Of a DNA stretch of 64,000 nt, positions 24,503 through 37,495 are shown piece after piece; the stretch's first letter is position 1, and every line of letters starts with the position of its first letter. The stretch spans positions 337,438 to 401,437 of the forward strand of contig WBMZ01004781.1 of assembly GCA_013400975.1 (NCBI GenBank), read 5' to 3'. The notes below the pieces were generated by a model. It had not been told where the DNA came from, ran no database searches, and worked only from the letters and a program-made list of their open reading frames with translations. Source of the stretch: Atrichornis clamosus (Eukaryota; Chordata; Aves; Passeriformes; Menuridae). The translations under genes were made by a program, and so were the position numbers.

Positions 24503-26626
24503 CTGAAAGAAAGATTTGTCATTATTTTGCTGCTATTTCAAATTAACAAGGAACAAAAAAAGCAAACAACCCATCCTAAACTCAAACACACAAAAAAACT
24601 GTTAAAATTGTTGTTGTTAAATAGCATCATCACACCCCTCCCTCCATTTCCAAATTGATACAAAAAAAAGCATAGTAAGCTATTTCTGTAAAATTACATA
24701 CAATTATGATTTATAAACTTTATAACAGCAAAATGCTTTTACTTAAATGTGTAAATACACGCATGTGTGTACATATGTATGTCTTCTGAGCTTGCCTTCT
24801 AGCTTAAGTGTAGTGGACAGACAGTACAAGAGAATCTGAAAGCAACATCAGTGAAAGCTATCAATCAAGAAAGACTAGCTGCCAGGTACTTCATCACCAG
24901 AGAGTCTAAGGGATCTCTTTGAGGGGTTTCTTTATTGAGAATGAGGCAGCTTCAAGGAAAAGGTATGGCATGGAACAAATACAAACAAAGGTTTTGATGA
25001 AAGAAACAGGTTTTCATTACTTCTCCTGCAATATGCTGTGATGGATTGTTTAATGAAGAAAAAAATTATCAGGTGTTCTGAAAAACTGATTTAAAGCTTC
25101 TAACCACACAAAGAGAGGCAGTATGAATAACAAGTTACAGAAGATGCTACTTTTACCATACTGTTAGAAAGCAGAAGCTTCATTAACTGAGTGCAGGACA
25201 ACTGCTAAAGAAATAAATGCACATATTTTGCCTTCGGTTGCTAGGATGTTATGATTGTTGTGTTCTGTATACAATTTCAGGATACAGTTTGTACTCAAAC
25301 AGTGGTAAAATTAAATACATGAAGATTATAAAAAGGTGAAAAATGATATTCAAGTATTTTACATATTCCCTAATACATAAGCTGCAATACTAGGTATTTG
25401 TAGTAGAGCTTGTCCACTATAATTTGAAGTGATTTTAATGACACTGTGGTTGAGACAATTAAGTGTGAAGAAATCTTGGTGGAAGGGCAGGGGAATGCAG
25501 TGTTCTTAACCAGTTTAAAAATCAGTAAATCTGTCTTCTCTCAAGTTATTCTTAAAGAAATTCAGAAAAGCCTTTTATTTGGAAGTTGCAAACACTTTGC
25601 ATTCAGGCCTAGTGAAACATCTGTCAAACAAGGCCTATTTATAAACTGACTTGAGCTTCTGCTAAAGAGCACACACATGTTCATCTGTACAGAGCACCTG
25701 CATCTAGAAAGCAATTTTGAATTCTAGAAACAGAGTTCTACTGATGGGGAAAAAATGTCATTTCATCAACAGAAAAAACATAATAGCAAAAAAAAGTCAA
25801 GTGTTGGTATTAGTCAGTGAATGCGTATAGCACAAGAAGTTAAGCACAGGCCCAGTCTTGCTTTTCCACACCTTGGAGGTCACATACTTATTGTGTGTGT
25901 GGAAGAACTGGCTCATAAAAGGTAACTGCTGCAGCATCCAGTGGCTGTCACAGAAACTGTTGTGAACAGCTAAGGCTTACAGTTGTCTCAAGATGTAGAA
26001 ATGCATTAAAACTAAACAATAATTTGTTTTTAAAAAACCAAGGTGTTGTAGGGGAAACAGATCTCTGCGCCTACACAGCTTTACTTACTTCTATCCTGAA
26101 AACTAGATTTTCCATACCCACTAAGTTAGTCAACAACTGTGTGACTCAACCTAGCTCATACTACAGGAGAAGCTGAAAAACATCTGATGTCACACTTCCT
26201 ATCTCCTGTTCTAAGAAATTAAGAAAAAAGTCATAAAATGTGAGAGGAAACACAGCAAAGTAAAATATACATTTGTGTGCAGTCTTCACTAATCTTTCAA
26301 AATTATTTAAGATCTCTTAATGGAAGTTCATATATATTAAGCAAGCATTCATTAAATTCACAACATCCCTATGAAATGACTAAAAAACACATCCACTTTA
26401 GATAGATTTAAATTGAAAGTTATAAACTAAAAAGAAAAAGCTTGAATAACTTAAGGAGGAAAAAGTGCTAACAGCAGCTGTGGCTACATGAAGAAACTAT
26501 GTCTTTCCATGCTTTCCCTGATAGCTAACAGCAGTGTTCAAAAACCCTCAATGCCTGCTAAGTCACCCACATTTGGTTTAGAAAAAACACAAGGGCAGCA
26601 ATGATTCCTGGACACACAGTACTCAC
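24503..26626. other. MAP3K4 intron
   Basis: This intron is 2.1 kb of AT-rich sequence. I see no coding exon, CR1 copy or RNA gene. Confidence 0.7.
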
Positions 26627-26697
26627 TTCCTTCATAGCCATCAGCTCTCCAGTGTCAACACTGATACAGGTATAGACCTTTCCATACTGGCCTTCTC
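26627..26697 (-). CDS. MAP3K4: MAP3K4 exon: glycine-rich loop and catalytic lysine
   Basis: This short exon encodes (G)EGQYGKVYTCISVDTGEL then MAMKE. GEGQYGKV is the nucleotide-binding glycine loop, and the Lys in MAMKE is the ATP-anchoring lysine. It starts in phase 1 (split Gly codon) after TTTTGCAG and ends in phase 0 before GTGAGT. Confidence 0.96.
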
Positions 26698-27370
26698 CTG
26701 CAAAATTAGAATAAGGAAAATTAATTACACTACATTCAGTAAGCAACAGGTACATCAACTGCAATAGGAAAACACCACTGAAACCAGCTTGTCAAAGCTT
26801 TTCACCTTTCTCTTAATTTAAAACTGCAAGTAGCTTTTTAACTGTAACACTTAACACCACATTCATAGCCCTGAGTTCAAGCCGATTAAAAGTAAAAACA
26901 TTCCATTAATGGGCTGACCTGAAAGAAACTTCTCATGAACAAAGATTTTCCCCCAAAATCCCAAACCAGAGAGTAAAAGATGATCGTATGGGGGAAACAA
27001 TAAGATTGGTGAATGAAATCCCAAAGTTTGAACTCCTTTCCATTCATATTTCTGGTTCTTCCAAATGTAGAATTCAAACATTTTATAGGGTCAAACACAT
27101 GCAGATATCACAGGATCTGACCTAAGTAATTGTCCTAACCAAATCCTTCTCCTTTTTTTATTTATTGTTATTCGACCAATGAAAACTTCAGTGACGTTCT
27201 AATTAAGAAAATCCTAGTTGCAACAGTATTTTGTATTTTTACATTCTGATTTCAGTAAAGCTGGTATTACCTATGCAGAAACCCAAGATTTTTAAAGATA
27301 ATCTTAGATTTCCTTCAAAAATACTGAGTTTGGTATTTTAGCCTGATAAATGAAAGTATAATGGACATAC

Positions 27371-27562
27371 CAATTTTGTTGCCTCTCTGCCACTTGAAAG
27401 TCACTTTTCTCAAACCTACGTGCATGACATTATCATAAGATTTCGGTGTGTCACAGACTTGGCCAATGATGTTCTTCCTTCTCATCTCTCTGTATCTCCT
27501 TTCTTCAAACAACTGAACAGACTTCTGAACAGCTTCCATCGGTGCTTGCTTGGAAGCAGTGT
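27371..27562 (-). CDS. MAP3K4: MAP3K4 exon: linker just before the kinase domain
   Basis: This exon encodes (D)TASKQAPMEAVQKSVQLFEE followed by RRYREMRRKNIIGQV and ends VTFKWQRGNKI(G). The start of the kinase fold (FKWQRGNKIG) is at its 3' end. The Arg/Glu-rich RRYREMRRKN stretch is a helical linker. The exon enters in phase 1 and ends in phase 1 after ATTG before GTATGT. Confidence 0.96.
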
Positions 27563-29057
27563 CTAAAAAGAGTGATGAACAATTTCCTTGATTGAGAAAT
27601 ATTCACTGTTAGCATTTGTTACCTTTTGATCTCACATGAAGTGACCAGAGTTAAAAGAAAACTATTTTGTGAGTCTAATTAAGATGTAGAAAAAGAATAA
27701 GACATTTTAACAACCACATATGAAACTATCACATAGGAAACTAAGATAAAATAAGAATACTTGTACTTTCCTAATCATCTATTAATTGATTTAAGGAAAC
27801 TACACCTATGAAGTGCAACACATTTGCTTGCATTTGACCTGTAACTAACCTCTGATAGTGGAAATATGTTAGGGTCATAAAAGCACCAACGAAAAAATGA
27901 CAGGTAAGGTTTTGCTCTACAGAAATATGAGAGGTTTCTCGAAAAACCTCATAGCATCTGTTATTTCAAAGATTTAGAGGTATTAAAAACTCCAGCTGTT
28001 GAGTCCTATCATGAAACAGCATCCTAGTGAGGCAGGCTGGAAGAGATCTCAGGGCAGTGTTAGCTCATACCCTCCTTGTAAAGCACAAAAAATGCACACC
28101 CGTCAGTGCTGACACCAGTAGCCTAACCTGTTCCCAACACTCTCCAAAGGATGGAGATACTGACACTCCCAAATTATATATTCTACTCCCCCACCCATAA
28201 TTAATACTACTACTTCTATACCAAATACGCCTTGCTGGAATTTAAACCAAAATCTTTGTCTATTCACACTGGACAGTAAAATCAGTCCCCATTACAGTAG
28301 TCTTCTAGAAATTTTCAAGTTTTCCCTCATTCTTCTTTTCTAGTTTAAACAAACTCAAATTCCTTCACTATTCGTGTTCTGACTTCTAGATTTCAAAACA
28401 AGAATTTGTAATTCTTCTTGTGTTCTGTGTAAGCCACATAAGGAGACCATTTTCTATTGTGACAAATTTTTTTCTAATGTTTCACGAGGGTCCACCCTGC
28501 CACAATACATGCAAGCAAGCTTCATGTATAGATCCATGCAGTAGAAGTGTCTGAAGCAATCAAGTTACTTCCAGTTTCGTCAAAATCAGTAGTAGCACAG
28601 AGAGGAAGGGGCCCTACAATAGCCTTAATTTTAGGCTACGGTGTGGGATCACATGCTGTAAGACACCCAAAATAAAAAAATCTCACACTGGGGAGAGATC
28701 TTGGGAAGTGAGGAAGTGCTTCCTACTGTCATACAACTCATAATTAGGCAATGAATAAGGACAGCAAACTTCTGCCATTCCTATATAGCAACAAATAAAC
28801 TCAATTTTGCAGAACACTGGTAGTATCTTTCAGAAACTGAAAAGAATTAATTTTTATGAAGTTTAATTTCTCCTTCCTCAGAGTGTACACCTTGTGACTT
28901 TGTTAGCAATATCCCATACCTGCAATCAGGATTTTAATTTTTCCCCTTCCTATGTATAAAGCTGGGAAAACCTCTTCACAATCCACAATAAAATTCAACA
29001 TTTCAGTAGAGCACTGGTTTAACAGATGTTACATTACAGTGGCTCCTAAACACCTAC
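27563..29057. other. MAP3K4 intron with an ancient CR1 fragment
   Basis: The intron is AT-rich. It holds an old, strongly diverged CR1 copy at about 28025-28500 on the - strand. I see nothing else. Confidence 0.65.
28025..28500 (-). mobile_element. Ancient CR1/L3-like LINE fragment
   Basis: On the - sense the fragment shows the conserved pattern of old amniote CR1 elements. On the + strand, pieces like CTGGAAGAGATCTCAGG, CTCCAAAGGATGGAGATAC and TCTTCTTTTCTAGTTTAAAC occur in the expected order. Divergence is much higher than in the other CR1 copies here, so this probably predates the bird radiation. Confidence 0.65.
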
Positions 29058-29138
29058 CTTTGGTCTGGTTGATTAACGTTCTGAGCTCCCAACTCCTCCT
29101 GGATGAACCACTGGAATCTCCTTTTGGATACAAGGGCT
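29058..29138 (-). CDS. MAP3K4: MAP3K4 exon (EPLYPKGDSSG linker)
   Basis: This exon encodes (E)PLYPKGDSSGSSRRSWEL and ends RTLINQTK. It is 27 codons in the Ser/Arg-rich linker between the regulatory region and the kinase. Phase 1 at both ends makes it symmetric, and it joins neighbours at split Glu and Asp codons. Confidence 0.94.
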
Positions 29139-30218
29139 CTAGAGAAATAACAGTGTGAGCACAAAAGTGGCTTTATCTCATATTAAGGATTATGCCTCTA
29201 TATTAAGCAGAAGCTGAGATCTTACATATAGGATGAATACACCCTATGTATACAGCCACATGTGCTCTTGAAATCAAAATTGACTTCTCTTTAGAAAACA
29301 AATTATGGAATAGAATTTCCTTTACATAGAAACAGAGATCTCCTTCCACAACTGAGGGAAGCACTGCAAGCCAGGGCATTCAGAATCAAATATGCAAAGA
29401 TATCTGTAGGAAAACCATTTTCTAAGATTCCTTAGAATAAGATTGTATTCATTCCAACCTAAGCCTTTTCACACGGATACATAAAAAATGGAATAAGCAT
29501 GAGGCAAACAATATTTTCAACATGTGCTCAAAAACTAAAGAAGTTTTTATAAATTTCCCACACCTCTAAATATAAATTTTTAAGGCATTTCTCTCTATAA
29601 AATCCAGTGTGGATGACCACAATATCAGCTCTACTTTGCTGCAGATTTTGTACTTCCTTTTAATCTGCACAATCAATCTTTCAAGGTATTTGTTGCAATA
29701 AATATCACATACAGAGGGGCCAAGGACACCTGAACGAGGAGCCCTGATCAGGACATTAAGTCACATACCCTGTCCCTTCTTTCAGGATTCAAATAACAGC
29801 AAGTATTGCAATATGAATACCGCAGGGATAAAGAACTGGACCGAAAACACTTCCCTGTCCTGATGGGTCCAGTTCGTACCTCATTTACAGTCTTTCAGAA
29901 TTTACTATCAAATGGGGTGTGTAATGCAGCAATCACGTTACTAATTTCATTTTGAACATCGGAACTCACTAAGACACCAGGAAATCCCTTCAGATACAAT
30001 CCAGAAACAATATGAAAGGCAAGAGAATAGTGGATATGTCTGAAAACAGAAGAACTTACTCTGACAATATATGCCTGAAAGTTAAAAATCTAAGATTTCT
30101 CAATGCGAAGAAGCAAAAAAAATTTTTAGAAAGGGTAAGAACTGGGAACAGAGAGAAATATGTTAATGACATAAAGCATCTGCACATCCAGGTCACAATT
30201 TGTTACTGTGACAATCAC

Positions 30219-30319
30219 CTTCTCGCTCTTCAGTGGGGCTGGAGTGACGACTAAGGGATCTGAACTGCAACTCAGCTGCTATTGAAGCAAGTCGATCATT
30301 TTCAGGGACACTGGAACCC
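30219..30319 (-). CDS. MAP3K4: MAP3K4 exon (GSSVPENDRLASIAAELQF)
   Basis: This exon encodes GSSVPENDRLASIAAELQFR then SLSRHSSPTEERE. The SRHSSP cluster is a likely phosphorylation-prone linker. Acceptor phase is 2 (completing an Arg codon), and it ends in phase 1 before GTGATT. Confidence 0.95.
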
Positions 30320-33300
30320 CTGTTAAAAAGAGCCATCATACTAATTAACTTGTCATTAGTATTTATTTAGTGCAATGCTAATTAAACTGCAGTTTTTAAG
30401 AGACAGAACCTCTGAAGCCTAGGATATGAACCATGAAAGCAACATGAAAGAAAAACTGATGCTGAAAGGTAAACAGAAAGCCCTTTCTATGCTATTTTTT
30501 CCCCAAAATGAAGACTTTTTCCATGATTTTAGTTATGCCAGTCTATGAAAAAGCCCTAAGCTTTCAAAGCATAAACTACTTCAAACTGTGTCTTGCCCAT
30601 AGCAACAGAATCCATTTTCATGACTTAAAACCTACTACTAAGACAGCTGCTGCAGAATGGAACCTGTGCCAGGTTTGGATATACAATCAGAAGTGATTCA
30701 GCTGGGTGATAATGTGAGTCACATTACCAGATGAAAGGTAGCAACTGAATTCATATGTGCCCAGTGCACTGCAAATACTGTCACAGTCCATAGCCATTAA
30801 GTCAAAAGCAGTGGGAAGAGACACAAACGGGGAGATGGGAAAGACACTGTTAAATGACAGCAGCCTCACTGCTTGGAGGCCCCATTTCCTCCAGACAGCA
30901 CAGAGTAGAACCAGATGCCCCAGAGTAAGAGCCAGATGAATAAGCAGGCTGAACAGAAAGGAAAACAATACTGAGAGAAATGAGACTTAAATCCTTATGT
31001 CTTCAGGAACCTTTTGCCAGTCTGAGACAAAGATCAGTCCGCTCACGTTTTAGAGCCGTAAATTCCTCCTGGAAGTCTTTGTACCATAACTCCCTTTAGG
31101 ACAAGGCTCCCTTTCAATTTTTAAACTTTGATGGGGAAGAATTGTGACCGATGTCTCCTTAAACATAATGCTTTAGAGGTATGAGCTAAACATTACATGA
31201 AAAAGTGGGCCACATGGTTAAATCCTTCACGGAAAGCTAGCAACTACAAAAAGATGAAAGATACCTGTCATCACAAGATGCACACACCTGTGAGAGGACT
31301 TCCCTACAGCTCTAAAGTTGCTTCCAAATTGTATCTGATTATTACCTACAAATAGTTTAAATAAAAAATAAATTAAAAAAAAACCAAACTACAGTCTTGA
31401 GAACAGAAGCCAGAACTGAAGACAACCTATTTCCACGTGGATGTTCTCCATATGATGTTTGCTTTGCACTTCCTACTACCACCCAACTAGATTTTATAAG
31501 TTTGAGCAGGAACTGAAACTAACCTAGTGAAAATCCTCATTATTCTTCAGGAAGTTGGGGTTTTAATGAGCAAGAAGGCTAAGGTGGTTCTCAGCACATA
31601 GAGAGCAACAGTTCCTGATGAATAAAATACTTAAAAATAAGCAAAGCTAAACCACCTCTAAAATGAGGCAGCAGCTGAACAGAGAACCCTAAGTATCACA
31701 GCTTTGAATGCAGGTGCTTAAAACACATTTAATGCCCATCTTAGTCACCCAGATCTTTTATTGATCCAGAAAGTCTGTATGCATATTATTAGGCAAAATT
31801 ATAGTAAAAGAGAAGAACACTTGATAATTTTTAGCTCCGGGCTTGGATAAATAATAAAATGATGAATAATAACCCCAGCTATCTCAGAAATTGAACATCT
31901 ATAAAGGTTATCAGCATGAACATAGTGTAAATGTATAAACATCAGAAAACTCAATGTAAACAACCAGGTACTGGTGCTTTGGATGTTAATTTCTAGCTAT
32001 ATTATATTGATTTCGTTTTTCTTTTGCTTGTTGCTGGTTTTTTTGAGAAAAGCTTCACCAGAACTATGGTGGCATTTGTGCACTATGCACTGCATAGCAC
32101 AACTGATTGACAAAGTTTCTTCATTCAACTTTTCATAGATATTTAATGCTTACAATAATGTCCTAAAGAGTTTCTGAAAAGTGTACAAAATTTCTGTCTG
32201 TGCTATTCCAGCAGCTGAACTCCACACGTCACCAAACCAAAAACACTTTCTTAATCCCAAAGATTCCATTTCTCTTTTGGAGCACAAATAAATGAAATCC
32301 ATAATTAAGACTGCAATGTGTTAAAGTTCACAACTTTCCTTTAACTATACTAAAACAAGAAAAAAATAATTCTAGAAATATATTACATTGTAATATTTTG
32401 CCTTCCTCAATAAATAAAACCCCTAAGAAACCCCAGCAGCCTTCAAAACTTCTGTCTCTTCTTTCATAATTTTTTTTTCTTCAAATTACTCCTAGCTCAT
32501 ACAGGGTATTAACACTACTTAAAAATCCAGACAGTGCATTAAAAAACCCCACAAGATCGTGGGATATTTTATGAACAATCATCAGAAAAGCTGAGAACTC
32601 TAAGAAAAAGACAAGTCTTCAAAATCACTAACCAAACATCACACTGTCAGCTTATAATGCTGCCAGAACCCATCAGTGAAAATTCTCTAGAACGTTACTT
32701 ACTTGAAAGGGATACTCAAATGCTTCAGACTACTGCCTACTCTGTCTTTTTCAAAGAAGCATGAAGGATAGATAATATCTATGTTTGTATGATAAAAAAT
32801 TCAGGATGCGTTTTCAACAAAAAAAAAAAAAAGCCTAGACTCATAAGCTATACATCTGGAGGCTACTGTAAAAGGTGCAAGTCACATCTTATAATAAAAA
32901 TATACTGAAAAAACTATATACTGAAAATATACTGAAAAATATGCAGAAAAGACTGCGTATAAAAAATGGTAATTTACTTCCCTCTTAACAGCTTAATGCA
33001 TGCTTCTGGTGTGCATCTGATAACAAATCAAACCATGATAGTTTGCTGGCTCACAACCAAAAATTATTTACTACAAAATAATTCATAATCAAGTCATATC
33101 TATGTTCACTTTGGCCACCATCAATCTGTTGTTCCTTCACTAGCCTCTTCTTTCTTTTCTCTACCAGCAGTGTGATACAGTCTGACACGTGTCTCCATTC
33201 ACAGGAATCTCTGTCCCAGAGAACCTTCAGCACTATGTAGTAGAAATAAGAATCCAAAAAGCTGTTTATAAATCCTAAGATAACATCACTTTGTGAAGAG

Positions 33301-34119
33301 CAGGCTTTTCACAGTCGGGGTGCAGGAGAAAAAGAAGTAAAATGAAATTGGGAAACATGTCAATGGTCTGACTGTGATATGGGAAGAAGAAATACTAACA
33401 GTCTGAAACTTCTAGAACAGCCAAATCAAAGGTCAAAAAACAAGAAAGATACTAACATAGGTCTGTCAGAAAGAAAAAAGTCACCAGTGATGATACAGGA
33501 GTGGTCTCTGTTACATATCCTGATACAAGAATGGTTTCTTTCAGATTAATTTATTCGGCACCACCCTAAGAAGCCACAGGTGTAGCAAAAAGTAATTTTT
33601 TTTAAAAATCCTCTTGGAAACTCATGTGTTTAATTTTGCATTTGCCACTATATAGTGTTTTAAAATATTTATGATGAACAATAACAATACCAAAACTGTT
33701 AGCTAACGTGAAAAAAAAATTAAAATCTTTGTGCTTATTTGCATCTTACAGTTATCTTAGTGAAAGTGATTCTATGATTCTAAGTGTTAGTTATCAGCAC
33801 TAATTATTTAGTAAAGTTATACCAATGAGCTAACTGGCATATGTTCATTTCATGGACTTTTACTGAGCAAATCTGTAATCTACGTCAGAACTGCATGCTT
33901 TAACTACCACATCATTCAGACATTTTGAATCTGAAGGTGGTCTCGTCATCGATTGCTAAGACACATCATTTTGCTCAAGTCAAACATGAATGAAGGAGCC
34001 AGTGGAAGACACGATGGGAGGGAAAAGCAGGGAGCAAATGATCTAGTAGGATGCAAGTATGTGGAAACAGTTACGTGGGTGATGTAGGATGAGTGTGCTA
34101 CGTCATGGAGAGGAGCTAC
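30320..34119. other. MAP3K4 intron (3.8 kb)
   Basis: The intron is AT-rich. It contains a short tandem run of TATACTGAAAA-like units at about 32900-32946. A pair of ATTCTATG-like words near 33769 lacks any adjoining CR1 body. No exon, gene or clear mobile element is seen. Confidence 0.65.
32900..32946. repeat. Short tandem repeat (TATACTGAAAA units)
   Basis: Three or four imperfect copies of an 11-base AT-rich unit lie end to end in a MAP3K4 intron. Confidence 0.6.
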
Positions 34120-34236
34120 CTGGTCTCATTTGCACTGCTGAGAGGTTTGGGTTGAGCTGAGTCGCTACCGACGGGAGCGGGGCGACTGACAGCAACACTG
34201 CCATGGCTCCGCGCATCGCAAGGGACACTCCGCGTG
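34120..34236 (-). CDS. MAP3K4: MAP3K4 cassette exon (phase-symmetric, 39 codons)
   Basis: This exon encodes (S)TRSVPCDARSHGSVAVSRPA then PVGSDSAQPKPLSSANET(R). It is flanked by TTGCCACAG and GTAGCT. It is 117 bases long with phase 2 at both ends, so skipping it keeps the frame (PTPEGF-S.. becomes PTPEGF-R-GSSV). It corresponds to the roughly 50-residue segment that distinguishes long and short human MAP3K4 isoforms. The human segment has a poly-alanine run after RSHGS that is absent here. It is CpG-rich compared with the surrounding intron. Confidence 0.88.
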
Positions 34237-35107
34237 CTGTGGCAAGGAGAAAAACTTCAGGAACAGTTTTAAAAAAAATGTATGGAGTTGAAAGTTTGTT
34301 TTAGAAATAAAATATTTAAGTGTGTATAATGATGCCTGATTTTACAAGTTTTTTCAAGTACATGAAGACTTTTATGTGGAATAATTCTGGGTTTCGGAAG
34401 CTTCGTGAGCTGCCAACACGCACAGTAATAATAATCCTCAAAATAAAAATCTCCAAATCTTTAGAGTAGTACTTGTTTCTGCCAACAGCTAATGACTTCT
34501 GAAAAAAATGTCAAGTGTAGAATTTGTCACTGTTCTCATATTTTTGAAAAATAAGGATCTCTGTGTAAAATTATGCAAGGCCATGTTTATTTTGAATTTT
34601 TTTTTAACTATTTTTGCATTAATTCTCATGTCAACTCTTTCAAAGACAGGAGAAAATATCCATTTGTCCTAAGCTTATCCACAGCAGGTTGGTAATGATG
34701 CAGAAATGCCACCATATTTTAGAATGCTACATTTTTAACTTCTATGTATGTAAACTACAGAAAGTACTGCCACAGGAAGTTTCGCAGACATTCAAAGTGG
34801 GGAAGTAAAAGTCCTCTTAATGAGCAGTTTTCACTGAATTAAAGATTTTAACATTGAAACACTGGTTTCAAGAAAGATAAAGGGGAGAAGAACTCCCTTC
34901 AAAGTGAGAAAGCATGCACCAATAAAAAAGCGAGTGCGCAGGCAGCAAGAAAAAGAAACTCGTACAGATAAAGTTTAGGTCACTTACATGCTAACTTTTT
35001 CTATCTGCTTTGCCCTCAACAGGAAAGAAAAGGTGTTCCACTTACTGACAGTCAGCATAGTCAAGAGAGGATAAACCAGTTTAGAATGCTGCACTAATGC
35101 TAAATAC

Positions 35108-35204
35108 CTGAAGCCTTCAGGCGTGGGGATGATGAGATGAGGATTTGGTGGATCACTGTGGCACCGAGGCACTTTTACAGGACGGGGACTGTTTCGATGA
35201 ACAG
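35108..35204 (-). CDS. MAP3K4: MAP3K4 exon (AVHRNSPRPVKVPRCHSDP)
   Basis: This exon encodes (A)VHRNSPRPVKVPRCHSDPP then NPHLIIPTPEGF. It is a Pro-rich, conserved linker with SPRP and TP sites. It starts in phase 1 after TTTGCAG and ends AG|GTATTT in phase 2. It can join either the cassette exon at 34120-34236 or the exon at 30219-30319 in frame. Confidence 0.95.
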
Positions 35205-37428
35205 CTGCAAACATAAAAATAGATCACGTTTACCCAGACGTCAGAAAAACTCTGTTAGGGCCATTTCAAGACACAAAATTAAAACAAATTCGTATTTCAC
35301 AGAGTTAAGTGTGAACTGGCACATATTTTCTTATCCTTTAAGAAATACACAAATTATTCCAACTTTAAATGAATCTGTTGTATGTATTAATACTTTTCAT
35401 ATTATTGTATTACTTAACTCGTCCATAAAATAATGAAAATTCTCCAGATAATTAAAAACTAGCAATGAGAAAATGTGTATGTACTTCACTAAAATGATTT
35501 CATTATTTCTACTTCACAAACTAATTTGTTATCTTATTACAAAATAAAAATTAACAAACCAAATAATAATTAGAAAACCAAACAGCGTTTATTATGTTCT
35601 CTGTGCATCAGAATTAGCTTTCTCAGACAGTAATGGAAAGCAAAATGAGCTGTGGAAAAATCCCACATGACAGTTTTACCCATACTAATGCCCCCGCCAG
35701 GACAGTCTGCCACAAGGAAGTGGTACAAGACAGGGCAAAACCTAAATAAGCAGTCACTGTCCTCATGCCTAACTCATCCAATGCCTCCAAGAGCAGTCTG
35801 CAGTGTCTTTCCTCAACTCCTCCTTAATTAGTAAGAAAAATATTGTGGCAGTCACATCTCAAGATAGCTGATTGCCCATCAAAACATGAGCCAGTACTTT
35901 CTGCCAGGCTAGGCTCCTCTCAGTGAGCTATGTTTCTGCCTCATTTGCACTACTAGAGCAAGTTAAAGATGCCAGGCCAGGCGCTGATTGCCCTGTTATA
36001 ATTTGCTAATACGCTAGTGGGAGACCCAGAAGGCAGATCCTAACCCACTTCAGTGGACACAGGCTGTTTCACAAAGCAAAAAGACAGGATAAAACACCAA
36101 GAGATACACAACTGTGTATCTAGAGGCAGCAGCCTGAACACAACAGGATCCTCTGCTTTGGGAAAACGGGTAAAAATCACAGTGGGTTTAAGTCCTTCAA
36201 TGTGGTACGCAAATGTAACTAGGAAGTCTTATTTTTCTCCTAATCAGGAGATTGGAATGGGTAGCTGCAATATCTGCAGCCAGGATACATCTTATGTTTA
36301 ATTTCATGTGTATTAAAGTTTCAGACTGCCATTCAAGTCAGCACCATCCATCTGTGTCATCCCCTCCCCATGCCTCTGAGACAAAAGCTGTCGAGCAATT
36401 TGGTTTGTGTGATCTGCTGTGTCTGCAACAGCATTTGTAAGAGTTTCAATACGTTGGCATCATCACGCTAGTGATTCAACTAAAACAGGCCTCCCTCTCA
36501 ACAAAAGTATTAAAAGTGAACACACAGGTTTTACATTGAAGTACAGAATTTGGCTAAATTTTATTTTAGACTACACTTCTTTCCAAAGGATTGGATTCAC
36601 TTTCATTGCAAAAGGTTTGTCAGCTAAAAGACTTTCTCATTAACATGCTTTCAAAACAAACTTTACTGAAAAACTTCCTCTTGCTGAAGTCAGATTACCC
36701 TCCCCTCAGGTCTTCTGTCATCAAGCCTGCCCAGGAAATGGACACCAGGAGAAAGAAAAAAAGATGACATACTATTTAGAAAAGTAAACCAGTCAATGGA
36801 GTTGAGAGGAGGAAGAGAGAAACAGTGCTGAGAACAAGATGCGTGAAAGGGAGTCACAGTTGAGGAAACATTCTTTTCTCAAGATACACAATCAAGTATG
36901 TTGATTTTACTCTAATGAAAGACGTATTTTACACTATGCCGTATTTTATACTGGAGAACTATTCTGCATAACTTTATCATCAAGCCCCCATGTGTAACTT
37001 GTGTGTACTTTGATAATATAAAGTCCATCAGAAGCACAAACATCTGCCGTGCCAAAGTGTAAATATCTGCAGTGCCGCAATGAAATCTGGGAGAGGGAGC
37101 TGTAACTGTCTTCTTAAAGGTATAATCACTTGTTTACCCAGCCTTTAAACAATACATCCCTTTCCCAGAAGATCTGCAAGACTTCACATGAATTCAAGGA
37201 CAAAATCAGAGGAAAACATCTGTAAAGCTTTGAAATTTGAGTAAAACCACTATGTATTTACACTTTGTCAGGCAATAATAGTTTCACATCAACAATCACA
37301 AAAAGATTAAAAGTATTTTTATTGGTATTTCTCACAGTTTAAAAGTACTTCACAATCAAAATTCTGTTACAGCAGCAGCAAAGCTCCAGAACAAATGCCA
37401 GTAACTTCTGCCTTACCAAGGTACAAAC
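35205..37428. other. MAP3K4 intron
   Basis: This intron is 2.2 kb. I see no coding exon, RNA gene or recognisable repeat. Short open frames are uninformative. Confidence 0.65.
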
Positions 37429-37495
37429 CTGTAACAGGACTGTGAGGTTTTCCAATAACATGGCCAATGCACTCATTCATCAGAGCTTGCAAACT
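37429..37495 (-). CDS. MAP3K4: MAP3K4 exon (SLQALMNECIGHVIGKPHSPV)
   Basis: This exon encodes SLQALMNECIGHVIGKPHSP then VT. It starts in phase 0 after TTCTAG and ends in phase 1 before GTTTGT. It is part of the large helical regulatory region upstream of the kinase. Confidence 0.95.

Noticed and set aside
33765..33785. ATTCTATGATTCTA word resembling a CR1 tail.
   Set aside because: No CR1 body is recognisable next to it, and the word alone is too short.
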